A DNA stretch of 56,145 nt from Polaromonas sp. AET17H-212 (GTDB taxonomy: Bacteria; Pseudomonadota; Gammaproteobacteria; Burkholderiales; Burkholderiaceae_C): the NCBI RefSeq assembly GCF_002379085.1, contig NZ_NBZW01000028.1:1-56145 (forward strand), written 5' to 3'. The notes under the pieces are model-generated. The model saw only the letters and a list, made by a program, of their open reading frames with translations. It did no database searches and had not been told where the DNA came from. The position numbers and the translations under genes were made by a program. This document shows positions 35,357-43,700 of the stretch, piece after piece (position 1 is the stretch's first letter; each line of letters starts with the position of its first letter).

Positions 35357-36918
35357 TGACTGTTGCGAAGTTTGCCTTCCGTATTTCGAGTCGAACTGGA
35401 AGGAATAGGTCCGGGCTGGTTCGTCAAGCAGGAATTGCCCTTGTAGAGGTCGTCGCGAGCTTGGCGATCATCGCCGCCGCAACGGCGGGGCTGGTGGCGA
35501 TGTCTGATCTGTATGCGGAGGACGCAAAGGCATCAATTGCCGCTGGACAGGTTCGCAGCTTTGGCAACGCGGCTCAGTCATACATCAAAGACAACTATGC
35601 AGCGGTCCAGGCAGTTGCCACGGACACTGCACCTGCCATGATTGACGCAGCCACCCTTGTAGCGGCCGGCGCGCTCCCTTCCGATTTCGCCACGCAGAAC
35701 AGTTTCGGCCAGACTATGTGCGTGCTCGTCCTTGAGCCAACAGCCGGCCGGCTGCAGGCTCTGGTGGTCTCCGAAGGCGGCCGATCGATAGATGATCTGA
35801 GCCTCGGTGGAATTGCTTCGATGATCGGGGGTAGCGGCGGGGCAGTCTACGATGCAGATCCAGCCGTGATTCGTGGCGCCTCCGGCGGATGGCAAGTCCC
35901 AGCTGCAGCCTTTGACGACCGGACCAATAATATTGGCCGTCGTTGTGACGGGACTGTCGGCAACGTCAGGCTAGCCGCGGGAACTCCAGTGATGGCACTG
36001 TGGTTTGAAAATGGGGCTACTTCAACGGCGTTTTTGTCCCGCGATGCAGTGCCTGGCCGTCCAGAGCTCAATGAGATGAACACGCCCCTCGTGTTGAACT
36101 CGATTCAAGTTGTCGGCGATGCCTGCACCCGCTTGGGCGCCGTGGCCAGGAGCGCTGCCGGCGGGGTCCTTTCTTGCCAGAGCGGGCAGTGGAAGGCGCA
36201 AGGCTCGTCATTTTGGGATGATCCGGTTGCGACTTTCGCAGACTTGCCCAGCTGCGCTGCCGCTTCTGTGGGGCAGACGCGTGTCGCCATGACTTCTACT
36301 GTGGGCCCGGGACCGCGTGTCTACACGTGCAATGGCACTTCATGGGTCGCCTTGGCGGTCGATGACAGTGGAAACCTTTCAGCGCTCGGGACCGTGAGCG
36401 CCGGCAAGCTGCTACTCAGTGACTCGATCGTAAAGGGGACGTTTTGCCCGGTAGTCGGCCAGGTTTCCAAAGTTGCCAATGGAGAGGTCTATTCTTGTAA
36501 GAATAATGTTTGGACCAGAGCAGGGAGCAATTTCAGCTCCAACGCAATTGCTGGATATACGCCAGCCAACCAATCAATTTCCGGCTGTTATGCAGCACCT
36601 GGATATTTGACGGTAACCACACCCGGGTATTACGGCATTAACGTTGATGCAAACGCGTACCGATATTCAGGTTCATATGTTTCACTTAATGTGACCCTAA
36701 TTTCCCCCGGGGGCGCGGGCGTATGTGGTGCATCCGATAACATGCAAGCGGGAGGCGGCGGGGGATATATGACGCCGTCAGGGTTCTGCCTGGAACATCT
36801 CGATGCTGGCACATACCAAATACTCGTCTCGGGAAGCGATGCAAGCTCCTGCAGCACCTCAAGCCTTTACATGATGTTCGTTGGATCTGCCCGAGTTCGC
36901 CTCTTGAGTGAGGACTAG
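35347..36918 (+). CDS. pilV: PilV-like tip pilin 3
   Basis: This encodes 523 residues from ATG 35347, overlapping the pilin 2 stop by 10 bases; a GTG at 35356 is an alternative. The leader ends in RQAG before IALVEVVASLAIIAAATAGLV. The conserved body ends near residue 345 (VALAVDDSGN). The C-terminus is the most different. It has FCPVVGQVSKVANGEVYSC and NNVWTRAGSN, which resemble the short repeated module at R64 PilV ends, then a Gly-rich domain with paired cysteines. It is the last gene of the pil operon. Confidence 0.82.
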   Translation: MSVVTVAKFAFRISSRTGRNRSGLVRQAGIALVEVVASLAIIAAATAGLVAMSDLYAEDAKASIAAGQVRSFGNAAQSYIKDNYAAVQAVATDTAPAMIDAATLVAAGALPSDFATQNSFGQTMCVLVLEPTAGRLQALVVSEGGRSIDDLSLGGIASMIGGSGGAVYDADPAVIRGASGGWQVPAAAFDDRTNNIGRRCDGTVGNVRLAAGTPVMALWFENGATSTAFLSRDAVPGRPELNEMNTPLVLNSIQVVGDACTRLGAVARSAAGGVLSCQSGQWKAQGSSFWDDPVATFADLPSCAAASVGQTRVAMTSTVGPGPRVYTCNGTSWVALAVDDSGNLSALGTVSAGKLLLSDSIVKGTFCPVVGQVSKVANGEVYSCKNNVWTRAGSNFSSNAIAGYTPANQSISGCYAAPGYLTVTTPGYYGINVDANAYRYSGSYVSLNVTLISPGGAGVCGASDNMQAGGGGGYMTPSGFCLEHLDAGTYQILVSGSDASSCSTSSLYMMFVGSARVRLLSED

Positions 36919-37219
36919 GGACGCTACCCAAGACCCGTGCGAGGCTCCTATGGCGCGCAATTTCCTTCGAGAACGTCGACTGACCACCAACTGTTGATTC
37001 CAAAGGCAATTTGCGGTGAAATGTAGCTGCTTTGCAATTTTTGCATCTCGCGTGCCTTGTGCACGCCTTCAACAAACCGGATGGGTCAGCCCTTCCGGGT
37101 GTGCCCGACGAAACCGCAAGGGGTTGTATGGGCATTTACGTTTCGATATCACCTACCTCCCTCTTGGAGGCTTCGATCAGCTCGTCTGAGGCGAATGTGG
37201 CACATGCTGGGAGGGCACC
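36919..37219. other. Intergenic stretch after the pilV array, no clear gene
   Basis: 301 bases without a supported gene. A 31-codon frame from ATG 37128 has AAGGGG just upstream, but its product resembles nothing I know. No T-run terminator is evident for the long virB8-pil operon in this stretch. Confidence 0.4.
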
Positions 37220-37420
37220 ATGATGTACGTCCTGGCATTTCTCATCGTGATGGGACTTGGCTTCTTCTTGAGGCCCTCGAACGGATCGCCAGATGCTGGT
37301 GGCCCGGTCGACGTCCTTGACGGTGATTCCGAAACACCTGGACAGGACGTTTCGCTCGCCTATCAGGATGACTTCATGTTCGATCAGAACTCGAGCGCTG
37401 GAGATCAAGAAAACGACTAG
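37220..37420 (+). CDS. Small single-pass membrane protein, unknown
   Basis: A 66-residue protein with GGGAGG well placed before ATG 37220. Residues 2-17 are hydrophobic (MYVLAFLIVMGLGFFL); the rest is acidic and Asp-rich, ending DQNSSAGDQEND. It is probably anchored in the inner membrane with a charged tail. It has no recognised family; it follows the pilV genes and may be an accessory pilus or exclusion factor, which is a guess. Confidence 0.6.
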   Translation: MMYVLAFLIVMGLGFFLRPSNGSPDAGGPVDVLDGDSETPGQDVSLAYQDDFMFDQNSSAGDQEND

Positions 37421-37444
37421 TCGTTAGCTCAACTCGGGGGATCT

Positions 37445-37625
37445 TGCCGTAAGGCAGGGCCTTTCCCTGACTTGGGAATTGATTTTTTCAACTCTTCGGC
37501 ACTTCCGTGCCGTACGGCTGGAGATTTTGGGCAGCTTTTCGCTGCCAATCATTGGCGTCACTTGACGCCGCGTATCGAGCTTCGCTCGGTATTTCAACCC
37601 GCAGGGCCCGCCCTGACGGGAGGGC
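37445..37625 (+). ncRNA. Leader with a run of about seven small stem-loops
   Basis: Consecutive hairpins can be drawn at 37445-37456 (TGCC/GGCA, partly competing with the next), 37455-37469 (CAGGG/CCCTG), 37497-37512 (CGGCAC/GTGCCG), 37530-37546 (GGCAGC/GCTGCC), 37554-37569 (GGCGTCA/TGACGCC), 37576-37588 (CGAGC/GCTCG) and 37606-37625 (GCCC..CCC/GGG..GGGC). Loops are short and often T-rich. The array ends 26 bases before the start of the glycine-zipper gene. It could be a structured 5' leader or RNA element. This is seen in sequence; the function is unknown. Confidence 0.5.
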
Positions 37626-37651
37626 TTCTGCATTTTTATCTGGAGAAGAAA

Positions 37652-38197
37652 ATGCAAGTCCTCAAAAATATGAGCCTGGTCAATCGTGTTCTGGCTGTTC
37701 TCTACGTTGCGGCTATTGCTGTGGTCCTCGGTTTCGCGCCAGGGGCAAAAGCACAGTCCGGCAACGTCTACGCCAGCTCGCAAGCGCAGGTGATGTCGCC
37801 GACCATGAAGGGTGTGATCCTGCAGGTCAGCATGAAGCTCGTGCAGCCCTCAGGCATCACGCGAACTGGTGGTGCGGCGATTGGTGGTGTCCTTGGCGGC
37901 CTGATGGGAAATCAACTCAGCGGGCAGGGCAAGGCATTTGCCAGCGTCCTGGGAACGACTATCGGCGGGTTTGTGGGTGAACGCGCGGCAAACGCCGCGT
38001 TTTCATCGCGTGCCCAGGAACTGGTGATCGGGTTGTATAACCCGACCACCGGTGCCCTCAGCAGCACTGTGACTGTGATTCAGCCTGAGCCTTTCGAGGC
38101 AATGTCGCCGAACCAGCAGGTGCTCATCTCGAACACCAATGGGGTGTTCCGGGTGATAAAAATCAGCATGGACGCACAGACGGTCAGCTATCGCTGA
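37652..38197 (+). CDS. Glycine-zipper envelope protein
   Basis: This encodes 181 residues from ATG 37652, preceded by GGAGAAGAAA. A signal peptide ends near GAKAQ (about 31-35). Residues about 72-112 (GGAAIGGVLGGLMGNQLSGQ...TTIGGFVGERA) are a glycine-zipper 2TM segment as in SlyB-like outer-membrane proteins. The C-terminal half looks like a small beta domain (LVIGLYNPTTGALSSTVTVI). It lacks a lipobox Cys. It may be an outer-membrane partner of the pilus or a surface-exclusion protein; neither is proven. Confidence 0.7.
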   Translation: MQVLKNMSLVNRVLAVLYVAAIAVVLGFAPGAKAQSGNVYASSQAQVMSPTMKGVILQVSMKLVQPSGITRTGGAAIGGVLGGLMGNQLSGQGKAFASVLGTTIGGFVGERAANAAFSSRAQELVIGLYNPTTGALSSTVTVIQPEPFEAMSPNQQVLISNTNGVFRVIKISMDAQTVSYR

Positions 38198-38214
38198 GTT
38201 GTCTACGTCAGGAA

Positions 38215-38246
38215 AAAGCCCGCACATCTGTGCGGGCTTTTTTTAT
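38215..38246. terminator. Strong bidirectional rho-independent terminator
   Basis: AAAAAGCCCGCAC, a four-base loop ATCT, then GTGCGGGC followed by seven T's. The A-run on the left and T-run on the right make it work for both the glycine-zipper gene and the leftward gene that ends at 38275. Confidence 0.93.
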
Positions 38247-38274
38247 GTCCGAAGAATTGTCTCCCGATCGGGAG

Positions 38275-39057
38275 TTAATCCTGAGTTAGGCTTCTTGCGG
38301 CGAGATCTTCGGCGTCATAGAGTTCCAAAGTGAGGGGCTTCTTCTGGGCGCGCGCCAACTTGATTACGGCATCTGCTCGTCTTCCCCCCTTCACCTCGAA
38401 CACCACCAGCTGGTCGCAAGCATGGACCAGCTCCGCAACCATCTCCGCGCTGAAACGGCTGAGCGGCTGGCCCAGGTAGCGCACAGGCATGTAATGCGCC
38501 AAAGCCCAGTCATGTAGGCGCCATGCCGCTTTGCCATTGCAGAGAGACAAAAGCGTCCAACTGGGCTTGTTGGCCACCGTTTTGCTGATTTTGCGGCCGA
38601 CAACGCTGTCAGGGGCCGTATTGGCACCAAAGGACGCGATCGTGGGACCGGCTGCCCACTCCATGAAGCGGTCGACGCAGGCGCCTACAAAGCGATCGGG
38701 CAGCTTCATGGCCCTGAGCTGCTCGAGGAGCTTCTCCTTGGCCATCATTTCTAACCCTAGATCAGGCCGGTCAATCGCGAGGAATCCGAGACCGGCAATC
38801 AGGACCGAATGACGGACCAGGTTCCAATCACTTCGCCAGTCGGATTGACGCGCCTTGGCAAACTTGCGGGCTTCCTTCACCGAGGGGCAAAAGAGGACGC
38901 TATCCCTGAGCTCGGCCTTTGCCGGCATGAACTTGACGCTTTCGTACCAGTGGGCCAGTGACATGTAGTGATGACGCACCCGCTCGGGCTGGCCCGGCGC
39001 GGGGACCCACGGACCGAAGAAGGAGGCTTTGAGCAGGTCGTCCGGGGGATTCGTCAT
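38275..39057 (-). CDS. Unknown protein, convergent with the glycine-zipper gene
   Basis: This encodes 260 residues from ATG 39057, chosen for AGGCGG upstream; the open frame runs further to 39318 without support. It is a soluble protein with no signal peptide. The C-terminal part (VHACDQLVVFEVKGGRRADAVI, then KKPLTLELYDAED) could be a small Rossmann-like fold such as nucleoside-binding or DprA-like modules, but this is by eye only. I do not recognise a family. Confidence 0.6.
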   Translation of the reverse strand: MTNPPDDLLKASFFGPWVPAPGQPERVRHHYMSLAHWYESVKFMPAKAELRDSVLFCPSVKEARKFAKARQSDWRSDWNLVRHSVLIAGLGFLAIDRPDLGLEMMAKEKLLEQLRAMKLPDRFVGACVDRFMEWAAGPTIASFGANTAPDSVVGRKISKTVANKPSWTLLSLCNGKAAWRLHDWALAHYMPVRYLGQPLSRFSAEMVAELVHACDQLVVFEVKGGRRADAVIKLARAQKKPLTLELYDAEDLAARSLTQD

Positions 39058-39489
39058 CCGCCTATGGTAGGTCGCAGCCTCGGCGTGAGATCCCGCGCAA
39101 TGGTGCAGTATTGGGCTATTGAGCCTGTGTGGGCGGGATGGCTCGAGTAGGGTGGTCGCGATCAATTGACCCAACAGTTGCAGCAAGCTAATATTCCACC
39201 CAATTGGCGATTCTCGCCTTTGCTGGTCCAGTACCAGCCTGACGTTCGCTACATGGTCATCATGTAGCAGGCGCCCAACTTCAGGGCGCCGCATGACCAA
39301 CTGCCCGGCACCGGGCACCTCTGATAACTCGCCCAGCGCGTGCTTGTCAGCGGCACGGTCACTTCACACCCAAGCAAATCCAGCCAAAACGGCCAATCTC
39401 AACTTGAACGCGTCCGCGCGCGCATGTGAGGGGATCTGCCTGGGGAAACCAACAAATCGAGCCACGTGGCTCAAAACTAGGAGTTTTAT
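39058..39489. other. Divergent intergenic region with several inverted repeats
   Basis: This 432-base region lies between divergent genes. Seen are TGCCCGGCACCGGGCA (39302-39317), the 14-base palindrome GAGCCACGTGGCTC (39459-39472) and AAAACT-AGG-AGTTTT (39473-39487). The last one overlaps the ribosome site of the gene at 39490. A TCTCAA at 39397 resembles the left half of the transfer boxes, but the right half is not at the expected spacing. No convincing gene lies in this stretch. Confidence 0.45.
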
Positions 39490-39798
39490 ATGGCTGGAAT
39501 CCAAAACAGTCGTGACCCCATTCTTGAACGCAAGCGGCGCATCACTATCTCGATCCCGGGGTATGACGCGGCGAAGGAAGCGAAGAAGGTCGCGGATCGG
39601 TTCAAGCGGCATCGCGATAGCGAAAAGCAAAAAGTTGAGCATGTCGCCCACCAGGCGAAGGCCGTTCTGGCAGCTCAGGACGCCAAAGATGAACAGCAAC
39701 TCACCGAGCTGAATTCATGGCTGGTCAAACCAACGGCGGAGTCTCCGAAGGCTTCGGCGAACACTCAGGAAGGGAATGCGCAATGTATCTTCCTCTGA
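39490..39798 (+). CDS. Small basic coiled-coil protein, unknown
   Basis: A 102-residue protein with AGGAG before the ATG. It is highly charged: ERKRRITISIPGYD looks like a short beta strand as in ribbon-helix-helix proteins, then Lys/Glu-rich helices (AAKEAKKVADRFKRHRD). It overlaps the next gene by 16 bases. A DNA-binding or regulatory role is possible but not shown. Confidence 0.6.
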   Translation: MAGIQNSRDPILERKRRITISIPGYDAAKEAKKVADRFKRHRDSEKQKVEHVAHQAKAVLAAQDAKDEQQLTELNSWLVKPTAESPKASANTQEGNAQCIFL

Positions 39799-40073
39799 AA
39801 CGCTGGTTCATTGCTCCGTCGCTGCCGGCGTACACCGTGCAAACGAAACGCTCGTCAAAACGGGCCGAATGGGCAGGAGCTGCATTCGGTGTGATCGGCG
39901 CGGTCCTGCTCTGCCTGAACATCGAAATGTCGCCTTACGGTTGGCACTTCCTGCTGTTGTCCAACATCTGCCTGATTGCGTACGCGGTCCAGATCAGGGC
40001 ACTTGGCCTGTTGATGATGCAAATCGTCTTCTTGGCCACGTCGTTCACTGGCATGGTGAGGTGGATGACGTGA
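39783..40073 (+). CDS. Small two- or three-helix membrane protein, unknown
   Basis: A 96-residue protein. Hydrophobic segments at about 31-47, 53-69 and 72-91 suggest a small inner-membrane protein. It is coupled to both neighbours: overlapping start with the upstream gene, TGATG with the next gene. No family is recognised; an entry-exclusion or accessory role would suit the context but is a guess. Confidence 0.6.
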   Translation: MYLPLKRWFIAPSLPAYTVQTKRSSKRAEWAGAAFGVIGAVLLCLNIEMSPYGWHFLLLSNICLIAYAVQIRALGLLMMQIVFLATSFTGMVRWMT

Positions 40074-40477
40074 TGGCACGCAGCGATCTTCAACGGGCGC
40101 AGAAGCCCACAGTACGAACGCATGCGGGAAACTTCGGCCTAGCCGGTGCAATCGGCGGCGGATCAGCTATCGAAGTCACAGCCTTCGCGGGAAAACACTT
40201 CGGTGGCTCGCGGGTTGCGATTGAAACGCAGGTCTACGAGCGTCATGTCGGATGGCCCAGCAAGGCGATTCGCACGCACGCTCTGTACCTGGAGGAGGGT
40301 GCACGGCTGGACGGGCTCATCTCTGCAGCAACCCGCGCTGGGCGTCATGAGGCGCCGGCGGAGTTCGCGTATTCGACGGTGGACGCAGACGGCGACACCG
40401 TCGTTCCGAAGCGTCAGAGCTTCACGCTCATGCGTGTCAACGATGGCGACCGCACCGGCTGGCTGATCACTCAGTAG
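40073..40477 (+). CDS. Unknown 134-residue protein
   Basis: Starts within the stop of the preceding membrane protein (TGATG). It has Gly/Ala-rich LAGAIGGGSAIEVTAF, then RVAIETQVYERHVGW and HALYLEEGARLDGLI, with no signal peptide. The protein is probably soluble. I do not recognise it. It is the last gene before the hairpin-rich leader of the methyltransferase-helicase. Confidence 0.55.
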   Translation: MARSDLQRAQKPTVRTHAGNFGLAGAIGGGSAIEVTAFAGKHFGGSRVAIETQVYERHVGWPSKAIRTHALYLEEGARLDGLISAATRAGRHEAPAEFAYSTVDADGDTVVPKRQSFTLMRVNDGDRTGWLITQ

Positions 40478-40491
40478 TCGTTTCGCGATCC

Positions 40492-40743
40492 GGGGCTTGC
40501 CCCATAACTCAAATGCAAACGCATTGGGGCCCCTTCTTCAGGGGCCTTTCTAAATGGCAGCCAGCGATGCGCTGCCATTTGGAAAGGCTGAAAGGCCAAC
40601 GAAATCGAATGAGAGCCGCAAGGCTTTCACGATGCGCTCCGGCGGCTTTGTCCGCGGGACGTGCCGACAACTATTTCCACCTTGTGGGGACTCGCTTCTC
40701 CCACAAGGGGAGAGTCGCGTTCTCGCAATTCCTCAACGAATTG
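40492..40743 (+). ncRNA. Leader with eight or more consecutive stem-loops ahead of the methyltransferase-helicase
   Basis: Hairpins at 40492-40503 (GGGG/CCCC), 40512-40525 (AATGC/GCATT), 40528-40546 (GGCCCCT/AGGGGCC then TTTC), 40552-40580 (AAATGGCAGC/GCTGCCATTT), 40614-40625 (AGCC/GGCT), 40642-40655, 40680-40708 (CCTTGTGGG/CCCACAAGG), 40710-40724 (GAGA/TCTC) and 40726-40743 (CAATT/AATTG). The third could act as a terminator. The last one touches the ribosome site of the gene at 40753. The layout resembles the leader at 37445. Confidence 0.55.
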
Positions 40744-40752
40744 GAGAAAACG

Positions 40753-43700
40753 ATGGGTACTTCCCATATCAAAAATCAGTCAACGGATTCCTCCGTATGG
40801 CTGGCAGGTTTCAGCATCGACGACTTCGTGGTCCCGTCCAAAAAGACGGAGATTGCGCAGGTTGCCGAAGTTGTCACCAAAGTCGTGCTCGACATGGCGA
40901 CATTAGATCTGGACGACGGAGGCTTGCCTCTCGAAGAAACAGAGCAGACGGACAGATCAGCTTTCGCGGAAGTGATTGCTGAATGGGGCGTCAAGGATGA
41001 TCAAGAGCAGGACTGGGCGGACCGCAAGGTTCCCTGGCCTCAAATTGATCCCGACTCGTTTAAGCCTGCAGCGACCGCGGAGCGCCGCATTGAGGACAAC
41101 CTCAATGCGATCAAGCTCATGCGGGAGATCCAGGCGACGGGCCGACCAGTCGATGACGCGGACAGGGCTTCCCTGCTCCGTTACTGCGGCTGGGGTGGTT
41201 TGGCGAAGGTTTTCGCGCCAGATGGTTCTACGCCTCACGGCTGGGCCCACTACCGCGATGAACTTGAGCAGCTGACGAGTGAGAAAGAATTCACTCAAAT
41301 GCGTTCGTCGATCACATCGGCGTTCTTTACCGATCCCGCGCTGGTCCGCGCCGCATGGGACATCGTGCGCCACCTGGGCTTCAAGGGTGGCAGGGTAATC
41401 GAGCCAAGTGCAGGGCCGGGCCATTTTCTCGCCGGCATGCCGGCAGATCTTGCCAACAAGAGCCAAATCAGTGCAGTCGAGCTGGATCCGATCAGCGCAG
41501 CGCTGCTGGAGACAGGTTTTGCCCCCTTGGGCGTGCAGGTTCAGTCCTGTGCACTCGAGAAAGCGAACTTGCCAGTGGCTTTTTGGGACTGTGTGATTGG
41601 CAATGTGCCGTTTGGCAACTTCCGGTCCCTCGATACGTCTACCGCTGCCTACGCGGACTGGAGCATCCACAATTGGTTCATAGCGAAAGCTGTTGACCTG
41701 GTGCGCCCCGGTGGACTGATCGTTTTGATCACATCACGTCACACGATGGACAGCACCAAAAGTGCACATCGCAAGTGGCTTGCGGCGCATGCCGAATTGC
41801 TCGGTGCATACCGGCTGCCGACAATGGCGTTCAAAGGCCAGGCAAACACCGAGGCTGTCACCGATCTCATGGTCTTCAAGCGCCGTGAGATGCCCGACTT
41901 CAACGCGGGCGGGTGGATTGAAATGGCAAAGGCAACGGAGACGATGCTCAAGCCAGGCCAGCCAACCAGCTATTACAGCCCGTCGCGCGGAAACTGCACG
42001 TACGACCCGCAGATCAACAGCTACTACGTCCGCCATCCGGAGAATGTGGTCGGCCTGTTGGAATGGGAGTCAGGGCAGTTCGGCGACAACCTGAATCCGA
42101 AGTTCGATGGAAACATCGAGGCGTTGGAAGCCGCGTTGTCCGAAAGGACTGCAAAGCTGCCGGCTCTGGTCTACCAACCAGATCAACGAAACCAGGAAGG
42201 CGTGGCCCCCAGCGGGCTGAATCGCTACAGCTTGGATGCGCACATTTCACCTGGTTCGTTCGTCCTGAAAGACGAAAGGATCTGTGTGTCAGAAGGCGCC
42301 GAGCTGCTGGATGTCGATTCGATGTACACCGGGACGGCGCGCAAGCGTCTGATCGGGATGATCGGGTTGAAGTCAAAAGTGGTCGACGTGATCGCGCACC
42401 AGGCACGGTCGCAAGACGATGTCCGGCTCGCCGAGCTGCAGAAGGACTTGAACCGTGAATACGACAATTTTGTCAGTGCCTGCGGCTACCTGAGCACGAG
42501 CGCCAACAGTCGCTTGATGCGTGCAGACCCCGACTGGCCAGTCATGCTGGCTCTGGAGGTCTGGAATGACGAGGAAGGTAAGGCTGAGAAGGCCGACATT
42601 TTCTCGATGCGGACCGTGGGACACAGAGCGGTTCCGGAGAAGGTGGACAACGTCAAGGACGCCATGCTGATCAGTCTTGCTCTATACGGGCAGATCGTTC
42701 TCAAGGACCTTTCGCTTCGCACCGGTACGCCGGTGATGCAAGTGGTGAAGGAATTGAGCGAACAGCAACTGGCGTTCCGAGATCCGGTGGCCGCGAAGTG
42801 GGTGCCGGCGGATGAGTACCTTTCGGGACACATCCGGGACAAGATGATTGCTGCAGCTGCTGCAGGCCCCGCGTATGCGGGGAACGTACCGGCGCTCGAG
42901 GCGGTTTTGCCTCGTGACCTTGGACCGCTGGATGTGGAGGCACGCCTTGGGGCGCCATGGATCCCAGTGGATGTGATTGAACAGTTTGCAACCGAGCTAG
43001 TGAATGCCAAGGCGAGCGACATTACCGTCTCGTTTGAAGCGTCTACGGCTTCGTGGAGTCTCAAAACGTCGAACTGGCGTGTTGAGTTTGTTGGCGACAA
43101 CATCCTGCAGACGGTGAAATGGGGCACTAGCAAGCGATGCGCACTGGTGTTGATTGAGGCAGCGCTGAACCAGCAGCCACCCACCATCACGGTGGAGTGC
43201 GACGGAAAGCGTGTGGTTGACCGAATGGCCACACTTAGCGCGCGAGAGAAATGGCAGGCGATCCGGGATCAGTTCCGGGTCTGGATCTACCAGGACGCCG
43301 ACAGGCGCGACCGGTTGCTACGGATCTACAACGATCTGTTCAATCAGCTGGTCGAACGGAAATATGACGGCTCGCACCTGCTCCTGCAGGGGATGTCGTT
43401 GGTGATGGACCCATACGGGCATCAAAGAGATGCCATCTGGCGCATCCTTGTCAGCGGTAATACGTTGCTCGGACACTGTGTTGGCGCTGGCAAGACGATG
43501 GTTTTATGTGCTGCCTCGATGGAGATGCGGCGGCTGGGTAAGGCTGTGAAGCCTGTCCATGTCGTTCAAAACTCAACCCTGGAGCAGTACACGGCCGAGT
43601 TCGTTCGCTTGTACCCGCAGGCGAAAGTGCTGATGGCAAGTAAAGAAACATTGCATGGGCTGAATCGCAGAACCTGGTGCGCGAGGGTCGCGACAGGGGA

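Noticed and set aside
32421..36918. Active R64-type shufflon
   Set aside because: The conserved bodies each belong to a complete gene in the same orientation, no inverted sfx-like repeats were seen at the junctions and no Rci-like recombinase is adjacent.
37427..37469. A fourth transfer box at GCTCAA 37427
   Set aside because: The right half at 18-base spacing is AAGGCAGGG rather than TTGAGCGGG; only part of the pattern matches.
38275..39057. Rci-like recombinase for the pilV genes
   Set aside because: The protein has no tyrosine recombinase motifs.
39397..39440. Transfer box near 39397
   Set aside because: TCTCAA is followed by TGTGAGGGGA at the wrong spacing, so it does not fit the three good copies.
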